Positions 34,850 through 47,740 of a stretch of DNA of 64,000 nucleotides are shown piece by piece. How positions within the stretch are numbered: the stretch's first letter is position 1; each line of letters starts with the position of its first letter. This DNA is from Glandiceps talaboti (lineage: Eukaryota > Hemichordata > Enteropneusta > Spengelidae). The notes under the pieces were generated by a model, which worked only from the letters and a program-made list of their open reading frames with translations, ran no database searches and was not told the origin of the DNA. Position numbers and translations under genes: made by a program. The DNA is taken from the NCBI RefSeq assembly GCF_964340395.1, contig NC_135558.1, forward strand, positions 15,324,500 through 15,388,499, read 5' to 3'.

Positions 34850-36953
34850 ATGAGTACCACACAGCAACAACTACAGTATGTGCAGAACCAGCCAGGAGCA
34901 CCTGTTAACATTGGAGCTCAGCCACAAATGGTTTTTGTTCAGATACCGAAAAATACTACTTCCTCCCAACTGTCTGGCTTTGCAAGTAAAACATCCTTGG
35001 CCCTCGGAATCACTCAACTCTCTCTTGGCGTACTATCAGTGATACTTGGCATAACAGCTATCATTCTCCTTACTGGATTGGGTGTGATTGGAAGTGGAAT
35101 ATGGTGTGGCATATTAGTAAGTGAAAACTCATCATTTGCTTTTAAAGTGGCTATATGAATGATAAATCGGTATTTTTTTTAAATTTTTAATTCATAAAAG
35201 AATTCTACTATGTTTATCTACTTGCAAAACAATGTGACACAGCTAGCATATACAAATTCCTTCTTTGTAACAATAGATTACAAAATATCTTAAAATGTGT
35301 AAAAAAAAATTTGGTGTTGCATGTACAATGACAAACTTTTTTTACACATTTTTTTAAAGTAGGTTTTTCAAGTAGAAAACATAAGAGTTGTCTTATGAAT
35401 AAGAATTTTCAATTAAATACCAATTTATCATCCAGTTGGCCACTGTAACGGTGTACATGGAGTGAATTGATCTTGTTGTAGCTGTTAGGATGACCCTATT
35501 TTTAATAATGTTTCTCATTACTTTTTCATGGCAACTATGGGTCGGACGGTTGATTTAAACAAAAAAAATCACAATTTTGAATTATACTTTACACAGTAAC
35601 ATGACAGTCACAAACCATTAGCGGTCCAAGTGCAACAAACCCGCGGGCTTGCCTGGCGAAAACGGGTGTCATAAAAGTTGTTTGCATCTCTAAAGCTGTT
35701 TGTAGCATTACTTATAATAGCCTAATAAATTGATAACAACTGATATAAGACGGAGATAAGGTTTGCCTCAATTGACTCACTCCTTAGAAATGATCTTACG
35801 CTGTGAACTACACTTTTACAGCTGTTTAGTTGTGTTATGTAAGAGCCCATCATCACATGTGTAAATATTGGTACTCTTTGATAACAAGTCCACTTGCTTG
35901 GCTAATGGCTTGTCCCAGTAATGACAAAAAAAAACCAATGATGTAAATTACTGTACACTATATATATCTTTGATATATCAAATACCCAAAACATTATTGC
36001 ATACCTTCATGCAAATGATATGCAAATGAGGACATGAATCATTTGTTCTACACGAAAGTGTGCGATAACATATATAGTAGCATTTTTACAAAAATTTGTT
36101 GTTTTGGATAAACCAATGTAATAATAACAGAACCCCATTCTGCGTGAGTGTCAGTGGGAGTGTCAGTGTGGGTACTCTGGGGTATTTGCCATTGTGCTTG
36201 CAGTGTTTTCTGCTATACTTCACAGCAAATACTCCAAGTATGCCACACTTGCACTCATACGTCATGGGGTTCTGTTATGATATTATGATATAAATTCCAG
36301 ATTGGACATACTTGTCAAAATCCAAATCCTTTGATAACACACAATTAATAAAAGTTTGTAAAAAGAAAGTGTTTTTGGATTATAAAAATTGACAATCTTT
36401 TTTTTTTAACCTTTCAGTTCTGCATCACAGGATGTCTTGGAATTGGTGCATCTAAAAACAAAGGGAAATGTCTGGTATGTAGAGATTATCATTGTGTGAT
36501 ATTTAATTAAAAAACATCCATCAATATGTTCAATTCCTGATAAATTTGTTTAATATCAGTAACTATTGATGTTAGATTGATGAGCTTTTTCGCACTATGC
36601 TTCATAGTTATGGAGTGTTTTACCAAGTGAACAGAGACTTTGTAATTCAATTGACACTTATAAACAAAAACACAAAACTCATCTTTCTTAAGAAAGTCTA
36701 TGTCTGATAATTATTTTATCTAATGAAGAATGATCTACCTTTTTATCTGTAGCTTGTGATATTTGTCACGCTGTATTTTTACATGTATTGATTTTGTCTG
36801 ACTTTCTCTCCTTTTTATCTTTTTTTTTCATATTGTACAACACCTCTCAGCAAATTTAATTGATAAATTGGTACTTTATAATAAAGATCAGTTTGTCGTT
36901 ATTACAACATCTATTAACACCTAGATTATCATGGACATTTGTATTATAGCAAC

Positions 36954-36984
<31 letters not shown>

Positions 36985-39900
36985 ACACACATTGTACGTA
37001 CACAACAAATTAATTTTCAGGGCTTGAAATTAACTTTTTTCTTTCGTAGTCCTGGTGGGCTATCAATTTCAGAAGGTGGTAGCCCAAGGATGGTGACCAA
37101 ATGTCGCATATGAATTGAAAACAGAGTTCCTCTACTAGAAATATGCTTGTTATTAAAGTACTTTCATTTCTGTAAATCTCACATCCTTTAAATCATTGCA
37201 TAATCAGTGGTAGCCTGAGTGGGCTACCAGCTACACATTATATATGATAGCCCCATGACAAGAATTGGTAGTGTGTGGACACGGGACTATACTGTTACTT
37301 TTGAGCCCTGATTTTCCACCTTCACCCAAAGAGGAATGCATTCCTTCAAAAAAGTCTTCACTATCAGCATTAGTTATTGCTGATGTACAAAAACACAGAT
37401 GAATTAATAACACAACTAAATATTGCAAGCAAATTTGATTAAGATTCATCAAATATTTACTAATATCTATAGTACAAATATAACTAAATAATTTCTGTCT
37501 TGGCACCTACAGAAGCAGACTTTCTCAAGGAATCTAACTTAGCAAAATGGCAGATACATGTACAGCTTTTCAGTAAATGTAAATGTAAATGTTCTTTCTA
37601 TACACACAAGGATGGAAATACAGGTTCTACCATTGCAGTGCATACAATGTACATGCTGCAAATATATGAAGTATAATCCAATATGCTATATTCTGGTGTT
37701 CTACCTACCTTGCAGTCATTTTTGAAAGGAGTGTCATAAGAGAGCATCACATTGAAGGTAAAATGAGGGCTAAAATCACATGGAAGTTATGACAGTATAT
37801 GACCTAAACAATTCCATGAGTTCCTGAAAATTAGCTGATCTGAGATAAAGATTGTAAAATATGCTGGCTGATTGAGAATGCATTGCTGTGAAACTCTGGG
37901 AAATGGTGATTTTTTTCCCAAAGGAGGCTATATACCAGTAATATACCCAATTATCATAGCTCACACTATGGGTTGAGATGATGTTTTCTAACAGCATACC
38001 TAGTGGCAAAACTCTGCGATCTTTTGTCTTTCTGATAACTGGCATATGGTTTATTCAACAGCTAGCGTTCTCCCTGATAGATGACAGACAATATGCAGCT
38101 GATTTGCATATCAGTGCATAAGAAATTTGCATATTGCATAATGTATACACATCTTGAGCATGGAACCTCAAACTTACATGCTTACAAATAGTCCTCACGT
38201 ATGCCATTTCAATCTGACGTCAACAGAATACTTTGAAGTACAGCAGAAACCTGCAAAGCATGGCAGCCTTGGTGGCAAGGATGTATCAACTAACCAAACA
38301 CTCATGCAGTGAAAGATATTGAATAATGTACAATGTACTTTTCACAATCAGTGAAAAGTCTAGTCTAGTGCTATCCATGGCATCGAATCTCGAGTCAAAA
38401 TCTCTCTTTATGTCTAGCTCAATGAGGTCCTGAGATGAAATTTCAAATTCAAGCCACCTGCACAGTCATTTAACATCATGTCTTTGTTAAACAATCACAG
38501 AATTCTACCCAAGTTATAAGTTGGTGTTTATTGAGGCCAGTTACATGTATGTATTGTCCAAATATGGTACCGTAATGACCAAATATGGACAGGTATATTT
38601 GTTAGCTTAGGATGCTGCTTATACACTGTTTTCATCATTCCAACACTTGGGGGTTTACTCATTTGCATGAACAACTATTGGTTCATGATTTCTCATTGAG
38701 CTAAGATGGGGTCAGAGATGATTCGATACCACGTTAGTCTCTAGACTGTAATAACTCAGAGTGTATATCAGTGTCCGTAATACCTGTATCAACATGTTGC
38801 TACTACAGTTTCACTTTGTGTCTATAAAGTAAGGATGACCCTATTTTCTTTTGTTTCTCATTACCCAACTGACATCAAAATAAAAAAATATTTTTATTTT
38901 GTCCCTCCCTTAATATTTTGTGGAACAGTGCCCTCTTTGGCAAGAACAAGCAAGTGTCTGGACTGTCGATGTCATCGAAAGTCATAACAGACATAACACT
39001 TGTTCACAAAGAGAGCATTTTTCTTTCATAACATGTTAGTGAAGTAAGTTATTCAAGTGTGAGGGGGGGGGGGGGGGGGTGAGAACACGACAATTGTGTA
39101 GAGATGCAGGGAAAGGGCGTGTTACCAGGAGCCCAATAACATAAAGATTGAGAAGAAGAAAATGAGATGCAGAGAAACATGAAGATGATTTTTTTACTTA
39201 AAGCGACTGACCAATCCACAGTTGCCATGAAAAAGTAATGAGAAACAAAAAAAAATTAGAAATAGGGTCACCCAAAGCTGAAAGCTAGCTCACCACAGTT
39301 ATAAATTGACTTTCTACATGTACATATCTGCTAATAAATTCTAAGTTTATTAATTTATTTGATTTTTTTTCCTGATGTTGAATTAGATTTGTGCCACTTT
39401 GGTGTGTAGTATCTTGTCGGCTTCTCTAAGTGGTGGGTATTTAATAGTAATCACGGCAATTGGCATGATATTTGAAGATGAATTTGGTTGGTCTGATTAC
39501 AGTCTGGTTAGTAAATTTAAATCTGATTAATATTTGTTTGAAAAGCTCATGCAATTTACTATAATATATATATACCATTTTAGAGGGTATATTAATTCCA
39601 TTGTTTTTGACCTAGTAATAGTATACATATATGTATTCTATTCTTATCCTGAATTGTAACATTGTTTTTCATATAGCCTTCAGTGATTGGTTTAGATCGT
39701 GTCACATTCAACATAGTATGGACTAATTATACAAAAAAACTTGATAGCAAGGACAGTATCACAATTTATTGCCTACCCAAGGCCCTCATGGCCAGGCAAT
39801 AATTGTTAAATATTGCCAATTAAACTTAATTAATGTAAATTTCAGTCAGACTGCTTGTGTTCAAGTGTTGACATAATCATTAAATATTTCAGTTGTTTTT

Positions 39901-41342
39901 TTTCCCTTTTTTTCTAGGGTAGCAGACATTTTGTCAATGGGCTTATTGTTACCGTAGCAATAGCTGAATGTATCATTGCTATAATACACTCATCTATTTG
40001 TTGTCGAGCTGTTTGTTGTGGAAGGCAACAATACAATGCTCCTGTAAGTATACAGATACTTGTAGAGTCTGACATCCTCATAGAAAAAATGTTCAAAATA
40101 TTTGTTATTTGTACAACTTTTTACTGTTTTTAGCTTTTTGTAATTCATTAAGTTACAAATGCAGTAGAGTTGTTTTAAGAATTAAAAAATCCAAAATAGA
40201 TATGTATACCCATTTGTCATCCATTATGGCCACTTTAACCCTAATAGCATTGACTCGTAGAAGTCCATAGGATTAGTTTCTGTCTGTGTGTTCATCAGAC
40301 AGGCGTTTGTATATTTTCAAACTTGGAACAAAGATGAACAATTTATAGGCTGTGCAAAACGTGAAGCTCATAAACCACTCCATATATTGCATTGAATTGA
40401 AAACAGCAAGGCAGAGATATATGTAGGATAATGGGCAACATGAACATGAATATTATCTTTTCCCCTCTCCTAACCCAGGTGTACTATGCTGCTCAACCAG
40501 GTGTACCACCACAACAACAACAGATGATCATGACAACAACTGGGGGACAGGTAATGATACCACCTGCAGGGCAGATGATGATGCAACCTGCAGGACAGAT
40601 GATGATGCCACCTCCAGGGCAGGCAATGGTGACAACTGTGCCACAAGGTGGTCAGGTGAACAGTGGTCAGGCATTGGGTAAGTTGATTTCATTACTCTTT
40701 GTCATGCTATTATTAATTCATGTGATTGATGGATCCATTCGATAAGCTTCAAATTGTATGTTTGTTTGTTTAGGTCATATGCATAATTAATCCTCCAGTT
40801 ATGTATGGCTCATAATGACACTTGAAAAAATAATAGTACACATTTTTTAATTGCCTTTCCACAATGGATGTCATGATTACCGCACCATTGATAAAATTCT
40901 TAATACTCCAGGTGCAGACAAATAGCAGCATAACAACCCTATATAATTTCCTCATCTCCATAGAGAGCATACAGGCAACCTCTGCAAACAGGCTTAAATC
41001 CTTCAAATAGTAAACCTTGTCCTATGCGGGTTCCTGTTTTTATATACAATTAGGTTGACCCTCAAGGACTGCACTGAACAGTGAATGAGGAACAAGTTTC
41101 AAATGCTGTTTCTTGGCAATCATGCGTGATGTATGTGCTATATCACTATCTTAATGTACATGTAAATTGTGTAACATTTTTCTATGAATATTACGAACTG
41201 CTTCAACGTAATACATAATGAACTTTATTATTTTTATATAGGTTATCAGCCAGGATACCAGCCATACAGCCAACAACCACCAGCGTACCAAGCACAAGTG
41301 AATCAACAGGGTCAAGACTACAAACAAGGTCAACCTATATAA
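34850..41342 (+). CDS. MS4A/CD20-like four-transmembrane protein, copy b
   Basis: Coding exons are 34,850-35,116, 36,418-36,474, 39,387-39,506, 39,918-40,043, 40,479-40,677 and 41,242-41,342 (TAA), giving 289 aa. Intron phases and exon lengths match copy a to within a codon or two, except for the first-exon and tail differences. The four hydrophobic segments are in the same places. GSGIWCGILFCITGCLGIG in the second is the CD20-family signature. After the fourth segment comes a Cys/Arg cluster, CCRAVCCGRQQ, possibly palmitoylated. The C-terminal tail has PAGQMMM repeats and then GYQPGYQPYSQQPPAY, a Tyr/Gln/Pro-rich region. The start is the first ATG after the 5' UTR acceptor, in the same context as copy a. 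Its biochemical role is unknown. Confidence 0.92.
36123..36290. mobile_element. small hairpin MITE in copy-b intron 1
   Basis: 'aataacagaaccccat' at the left is mirrored by 'atggggttctgttat' at the right. The 'agtgtgg.tac' and 'ggtatttgc' words are also inverted, so the whole 170 bp can fold into one hairpin. Confidence 0.6.
37018..37310. mobile_element. hAT-type MITE, copy 1
   Basis: It begins CAGGGCTTGAAATTAAC and ends TTTTGAGCCCTG, a hAT-like terminal inverted repeat. Internal 'gtagtcc.ggtgggctac' and 'gtgggctaccagct' words also occur in the 47,741-48,038 copy. It lies in copy-b intron 2 and has no coding frame. Confidence 0.65.
38831..39276. mobile_element. TIR element in copy-b intron 2
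   Basis: The left end 'gatgaccctatttt...gtttctcattac' is mirrored at the right by 'gtaatgagaaac...aaatagggtcac'. A lone end of the same family is at about 35,484-35,545 in intron 1. Confidence 0.5.
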
Positions 41343-42719
41343 CCAAGCTTTCCAGGAATCAAACACAGAAGCAGAATATCAACAACATGCCAGCTTTTGC
41401 ATTCACAAACTCTTGCCCTAACATATGACCCAACTCCTCTGATACTGTGTACCCATTATATTTATTTCCACTTACTCCTATTATGGTAGTTTCGACTTGA
41501 AATTAAGGAATTTTGCACTTCTTCATGATTAGTAGGTGACGCCAAATTGTTTGCTTCACCCACTAACAATCACAACAAATACAAGAGGAAACCCTTTCAA
41601 GTGTGGCTGGATGTCTTATGTGAGGATTATCCAATATTAAAAGGTGTTAAAATGAACTAACAAATAGTGTAAACTTGCATGGATGGCCCCCCCAAAACGG
41701 GGATGGGATCGGGACTAAATTCTGTCCCCACTCCTGTTTGTGAGAGCCATATGAAAGACTGCAATTGTGGAACCATTGATGTTGGTCAGTGGTAATTATG
41801 TGTTGAAATTTTTACAAATGTGATTAGCAAAGCAGAATATATCATTATGTATAATGTATCTTCGCAGTGGGAAGTCATGGTCATATTGATTGTGAGTGGA
41901 GAGATATTTAATGTCATGTCAAGTAGTATAATATTTATATATATATTAGACTTTACATTTATATGTGAATGCATAAAGGTAACACTTCGTTTCAAATTCA
42001 AGTGACTTCCACATAGTAACCATAAGTGTTGTTAATCATTCAGACCTTCATAGACTAAGATATGTCGTATGTCGTGTTGATTTAAATTCTTTTTCTGAAT
42101 GGATGTGAGATATGTTCTGTCCTGCTCTCGACAGTCTAATCTTTGGAAGAGGTTGGCCAAAATGTGAGGGTGATATAGTATATTTTACAGCCTATCATCT
42201 TCACTGCACTGTATGGTTATGTCGTTGATTTACATAACGCAAGTCATTCTATCCAATCACGATCTTTGTAGCCTAATGTTACTACACCATAAGGTTATTA
42301 GTGTATTTATTAACATTCCCAAGCAATAAAATTCATTAATTCTCTCCAAACTTTGCCATATGAAAGCTTCCTCTTCCTTTTGAAATGATAAAGTTAGGGG
42401 TTCACCATCTTGTGTGCAAGGAAACTATCAATCTTTTATTTTCCACATACAGTATTAAATAACGCAGTATTCGACGGCCATATTGGATTCTAAAATAACT
42501 GAATTTTAATATCATTTTGACCTCTAGTTAAAAAAATTGTATGGTGACCCCTGATTTTCATGATTTTAATTGAGCTTAAAATAGGTTGTCTTGAACATAC
42601 TTACAGCACAAGTTTAAAGAGTTTAGTTCTACAGTTCACAGTAAAATATGGTAGGTTTGGAGATTATCCCTTCAAAATTATATTAAATGAGGGCACCCTC
42701 ATACAGCGTGTCATATAGA

Positions 42720-43400
42720 TGAATTATATGATTGTGTATTTAGATAAAGTTTTAAAGATTCAATAGCTGCAACTAGAACAATTTTTTGTTAGGTACAATA
42801 ACTTGTAATTACTGAACACCATTGCAATATTCACCTGTGGCTGACATTGTTTTGGAGCGATATGCATGATAAATCAAGTCAAATTAATTTTTGGGTCAGC
42901 ATCCAAAAATCAGCACCCACAACAGTGATCATGATTATAACATGTTTCTGTATAATGCTTGTGGATAATATTGACCACCGAGTAACATTATACAAGGTCT
43001 AATTATTATATTGGTATCTTATTGTGGTTGTCTGATCAAATATGATACTCCAATTACAACCATACCATCGTCACAAACCATGGCCTCTTTTACAGCACCA
43101 TCCATTATGTTATTTTGAAGTTCGCGGAAGAAATAACAGCTCTGGTTTGTGAGAATGAAACCACATACATGTAGCACACGGTCACAGATTCAAAACTGAG
43201 CCTTTGTTGAAGATTTAAAATTGCCACTACACTACATACAGATAATATTGACCACTAATTAACAGATACAATTATTATATCATTTTATAAGTAACTGACC
43301 AATTTTTAGTGAACATATCTTTGGTTATTGATGAAAAAAAAATATCCTAGTTGCAGCTAGTGCAGGTTTAAGATGTGTAATACTGTAAATAATATGGTGC
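42720..43400. repeat. dispersed repeat C, copy 1
   Basis: Blocks such as 'agctgcaact(a/g)ga', 'atattgaccac.', 'ttgtctgatc.aa.atgat' and 'agtgcaggttta' occur in the same order at 46,550-47,110. The match is diverged, roughly 600 bp long and of unknown family. Confidence 0.5.
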
Positions 43401-43780
43401 AGCAGCAATTAAATATCAAATGTTAGAAGGAAGGTCACACTGTGATGCAAGCAGAAATAGTAATTTTAATATTTAAGTTGTTTTTGTGGTAGAACAGGTA
43501 TTGTCATGTAGAAATATATTATTGAGTTTTTTAATATACTTTGTAGGATGGTATTTATTTTTTTATGTGATGTTTATATATTTGTAATCATTAATTTGTA
43601 TTTTAGTAAGGCAAGACCATATGTAGCAAGTAGTCTTTTGTGTATTTTGTAATTGCTATCGCTATAGCATATTTTAGCAATTTATTTAGTACATATATTT
43701 ATTACACTTTTCAGAAAATTCAAGTATGTATTGTAATTGTGAAACTTAAGATGAGTTTTTTATGGGTTAAGAAAATCAGT

Positions 43781-43786
43781 AATAAA
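43781..43786 (+). terminator. possible polyadenylation signal, copy b
   Basis: AATAAA in a context shared with 31,807-31,812 of the copy-a flank, where 'atgggtta' precedes and 'taacc' follows. Confidence 0.35.
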
Positions 43787-43874
43787 CGTAATGTTTGTAA
43801 CCTGAGTGATATGTTGCATTGTATAATATTGAGGATAACTTTGGGCTTTTGAAAAATGATTATAATGGTTACTG

Positions 43875-44050
43875 TCAACCTGCTGTATATATCGGGACCA
43901 TGTTAGGATATCGGGTACAATGTGAATGCTTAAATCCTATACGCTAACAAAGACTGCACTGGATTGTGCAGTTCTGTACCAGGGGTAATAATTGTAAAGT
44001 GCTTTGACCACATTGTAAGTGATATATAACAATGAACATTATTATTTCGT
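43875..44050 (+). mobile_element. SINE 3' portion in copy-b flank
   Basis: Homologous to 31,905-31,985 and continuing through 'gtaaagtgctttgacc' to an ATTATT-type tail, the usual end of tRNA-derived SINEs in marine invertebrates. The 5' head is missing. Confidence 0.6.
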
Positions 44051-44683
44051 ATCGTCTTTATTATGATTATGATGATGATTATCGTGCTCTTTCAATTTTT
44101 GAAGAGCCCAGTCAAATGGCCCAACCAATGAGCCCAGCCCAACAGCTCAGCAGCGCGCGCAGCCAGGTGCTGGGATATGCCTAGTCTATCAGCTAGCCCT
44201 CGGATGTTCTTCCGATAAAATACGACACACAGCCGAACAACGTTATTGAGGATGGAACATCCGAGCATGCCCTCACATGCGAACTTCGTTCGCTTATAGT
44301 TATAGCATCGAAAGAAAGCCCGAACGTCTAGCAGCAAGACTAGGATATGCCCAGACCATTGCAATTGAAGTATTGATATCTACCAATTCACACTTCCATT
44401 GGTCAGCTCAGTAGATGTTTACACTCACTGTGCAATGTGTTAATTGGGCAATTAACCTGGGAGCTTGTTCTTGGATTAGCAATCTACTAATTAATGCAAA
44501 AACTCTGATGTTAGTGATAACAGTAGGAAATTTGAAAATACTGTAAGTGAGAGGAAACAATATTTAAAACTTTATTTGAAATATAGAGAAAATAATAGTA
44601 GAAATCTGGAATATCGCAAGAATAAACTTGATTATTTGTCCTTTTCGCTGTGGTTATACAGGGCAAATTGGAGACCATTTAAT

Positions 44684-44770
44684 GTAAATAATAGGATACT
44701 TTTGAGTAACCCTCCATTATTTCGTCGGAAGCGCAGCAAAGGAGTTACCCAAAAGTATCCTATTATTTAC
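44684..44770. repeat. 27-bp inverted repeat with 33-bp loop
   Basis: GTAAATAATAGGATACTTTT followed by GAGTAAC (44,684-44,710) is mirrored at 44,744-44,770 with one mismatch. A related 'ggagaccatttaatg...gagtaacc' sequence is at about 45,550, so this may be a transposon end. Confidence 0.6.
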
Positions 44771-44988
44771 AGAAATGGTCGAGGACTTGTCCCATAACAA
44801 AGTTATACTTCAAATTCAGTGAGGTTTTTTCATCAGAGAGTTAAACTAATTGGTATCTGTACAGCCCTGTTATGTAACCTCTTACCCATTATCATTTTAA
44901 TGACGAAATTCACGAGAAATACCATCCTGCACATCTCGGCCATATAATCCAATGTTTTCCCCAAAAGTTCAGTGTGAAATCCACTAAC

Positions 44989-45161
44989 CTGACAAGGATC
45001 GTTCTGTAAAAAAGTTACAGTCCCAAATCGAGAAGTATTTCCATTTTTACCCGCCAAGAACGTTTGTATGTTCTCTAATAGCTCTGGCCCTCTGACCCTG
45101 ACCCTGGTGTATGCATTGTCATGAACAAATTCCATACGAAAACCGTTGTCAGCACAAGTCA
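44989..45161 (-). other. possible orphan exon, ZP-domain-like
   Basis: Minus-strand 173-nt stretch between a weak acceptor (ctacaaag) and a donor (CAG|gttagt). It reads TCADNGFRMEFVHDNAYTRV, then RVRGPELLENIQTFLAGKNG and FGTVTFLQNDPCQ. The order V-x-C, hydrophobic strand, RVxG, then F...D-x-C faintly recalls the first half of a zona pellucida domain, but the expected central Cys is absent. No neighbouring exons were found. It could be a relic or a chance frame. Confidence 0.25.
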
Positions 45162-45908
45162 CTTTGTAGTGATGTGGTTATAGAGCACATCTTTGATTAG
45201 ATAGGTAATAGAACTAGAGGTACTGTGTTCTACATGTAGACCTGTCAAGGTATGGGTGATTTTTTACACATACATTATAGAATGACAGGTGCAGAATTAA
45301 GAATTGGTAGCACATGGTCTTAGGCAGGGCAGAATTGACAAGGTGGGGACAGTGCCATAGTAATGGTTAACACGAAATGTGGAGTTTCATTGATGGATTA
45401 ATGGGTTGTGGACATTTACTTTCATGGAATTAATGGTTTGCAGACACTTTCTTTGTGTAAAAAGTGTCCGTTAAATGAAATTGAGAGCACAGTTGAAACA
45501 ATGGGAATGAGTCGGGGAGGGGTATAATCGATAGTTCAATAATACAGGTCAGAGACCATTTTTTGAGTAACCCATCTGTTATTTTGTCCAAAGCGATAAG
45601 AGTTCAAAGATTTATGTTGTTATCTAGTATTCTGAGAAAAGAAATGTGGTAACTCATGATGAACTGATAAAGAGGCATCATCAAACACAAAATTGAAATT
45701 GTTTGGGGTGGGGTGGGGTGTGTGTCAGACTTGGTGGAATCAAGCTCATACCAAAATTTCAGTGAAAATAAAACGATTCATATTTTATTCAATTGTCTTA
45801 TTGAAACTTGACTACTTGAAATTGATAATTTCTGTCTGAAAAAAATCACAAGTTACTCGAAGTCGACAAGATGACATGATAAATGTAAATGGACACTCCC
45901 AGAGTGAT

Positions 45909-46248
45909 AGTCTCGGTTACCCAGACTCACACCACTGGGGGCTCAAGATTGACTATGAGACCGCCCAGATGAAATTAAAGTCTGGGGATGTTCAATCCCA
46001 AGTCTTCCGCATCGGAAGTCACACAGTACATTTCTTCTAAGTCATGAAGAATGGGCTTACACAGCTCGTTCTTCGTAATTAGGATGTATTGGTAGCTTGA
46101 GTCATGTAAACCTGTCGCAAAGCGGGAACCTGGATCCTTCACTGTGGAATGTTGGGTGTGAAGTATTCCCCAGAATGCACTGCTCTGGGAGACAGATTTT
46201 GTCTCATAAGCGAGCCCCTGTGGGTAAGAGTCTGGGTAACTGAAACTA
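45909..46248. mobile_element. MITE family 1, copy 2
   Basis: AGTCTCGGTTACCCAGACTC at the left is mirrored by GGGTAACTGAAACT at the right. AGAGTGAT precedes and AGAGTGTG follows, an imperfect 8-bp duplication. The interior is inverted relative to copies 1 and 3. A 128-codon minus-strand frame across it is fortuitous. Confidence 0.7.
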
Positions 46249-46549
46249 AGAGTGTGAATACTTTTCATAGATGATTGCACCTGTTCATCAAAGGAAAAAT
46301 GACAAATGCTGACTTGATTTTTAAAACAACATTCAGAGTTTACAGATAAAAGAGATGCCATTTACATAATAAAGGCATCCTTGTTATTTTACCAAAAGGC
46401 TGAGGAGTCAGAACTTGTTGACCTTTTAGGCTTTTACCCATCATGCATACCTAGTGAACTTTTTGACTCCTTAGTACAGTGCTTTTTTTTCAAGTAGCAA
46501 GAATTGTTTTCTGGAAAGGTTTCTGTTGAAATTCATACAAATCTCACAA

Positions 46550-47110
46550 GGTGACATATTAAAACTGCTCTAGCTGCAACTGGAACTCTTAAAAAAAAGT
46601 TTTGTTAAGTACGATAACTTTACTCGTAATATTGTACATCATGAAAAGTACTGCATCACCTGTTGGTAAATACACTTTTGTAGATGTACATGTATACATG
46701 ATAAAACAAATCAAATAGATTTTTGAGCATGCAGGCAAACAAATCAGCGCCCTCAACGGTAACCAAGATCACCACTTTCTGTACTGCTGATGATAATACT
46801 AGTATCAACTGATTAGCATGTACAATGTCTAATTATTGGTATTTTAAATATTTTCAGTGAATATATTGTAGTTAAGTTGTCTGATCTAAAAATGATGCTC
46901 CAGTTACAACTAGTACAGTTTTAACATGGTAACAGATTCAAAATCAAGCTGCTGCTCAAAATTTTAACTTGCCACTAAACAAACTACAGAGTAATATTGA
47001 CCACTAATTAAGAGATATAAAGTCTTTTTATAAGCAAGTGACTAATTTTCAGTTTGGTTATTTGATGAAAAAATTTTCCAGTTGCAGATAGTGCAGGTTT
47101 AAATATAATA
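46550..47110. repeat. dispersed repeat C, copy 2
   Basis: Diverged duplicate of 42,720-43,400 in the same orientation, with shared blocks including 'tagctgcaactgga' and 'gttgcagatagtgcaggttt'. Confidence 0.5.
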
Positions 47111-47740
47111 ATACAATCTGAACTAATCTGAGAATTATAATACAATAGCTGAGTTAACAAAATTTAAATTATTCAATTTTTTCATTCAATACATTTGAAA
47201 AATATTTTTATTTGTACAAGATGTTTTATACATACCAAGTCTTTCTGGCATGTATGCTTTTCAATTTTCATTTTATGGGAACATGAGAATCAAAATTGGA
47301 CTGTAAGATCTTAAAACTGTTCAGACCCCCAAATTTCAAGACGTACATGCAATTATGAAATTTGAGGCTCGGTTTATGTGGATTTTAAACATCAAATGTC
47401 AATGTTAAATCAGTACTACATATATCATAAAATAATGCTCCCACCTGGTTGTATTTTAATATGCAAATTTTCTTTGTCATGTAAATTAAGTCATCAGTAT
47501 GTTCACATTCTATATTACTGACATAATCATCAATAAACTACATTTTGGTCGTACTTGTGTTTCGTCGGTCAAAGTACATTTCTGGGATATAAATTTGGTT
47601 GTCAACAGGGAAGATGTATGCTTAACAGGAGTTGATGCATCGCTTGTGCAAATCACCTTTTCTGTTCAACAACACCCATCTTATTTGACACAATAAAAAA
47701 ATGTAAATCATGCATGATACATTTACACTATGCAAATTGA

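Larger units (their letters stand above)
41343..43874. other. 3' UTR and flank of MS4A-like copy b
   Basis: Sequence after the stop aligns in blocks with the flank of copy a (for example 'gattagcaaa' near 41,822 and 30,580), out to AATAAA at 43,781-43,786. Between them, 42,720-43,400 is a diverged duplicate of 46,550-47,110. No further gene was seen. Confidence 0.5.

Noticed and set aside
44092-44364. 90-codon minus-strand frame rich in Leu/Ala
   Set aside because: No family resemblance and no flanking splice sites that join it to the nearby candidate exon.
45975-46361. 128-codon minus-strand frame
   Set aside because: It lies almost wholly inside MITE family 1 copy 2, and the other copies do not preserve the frame.
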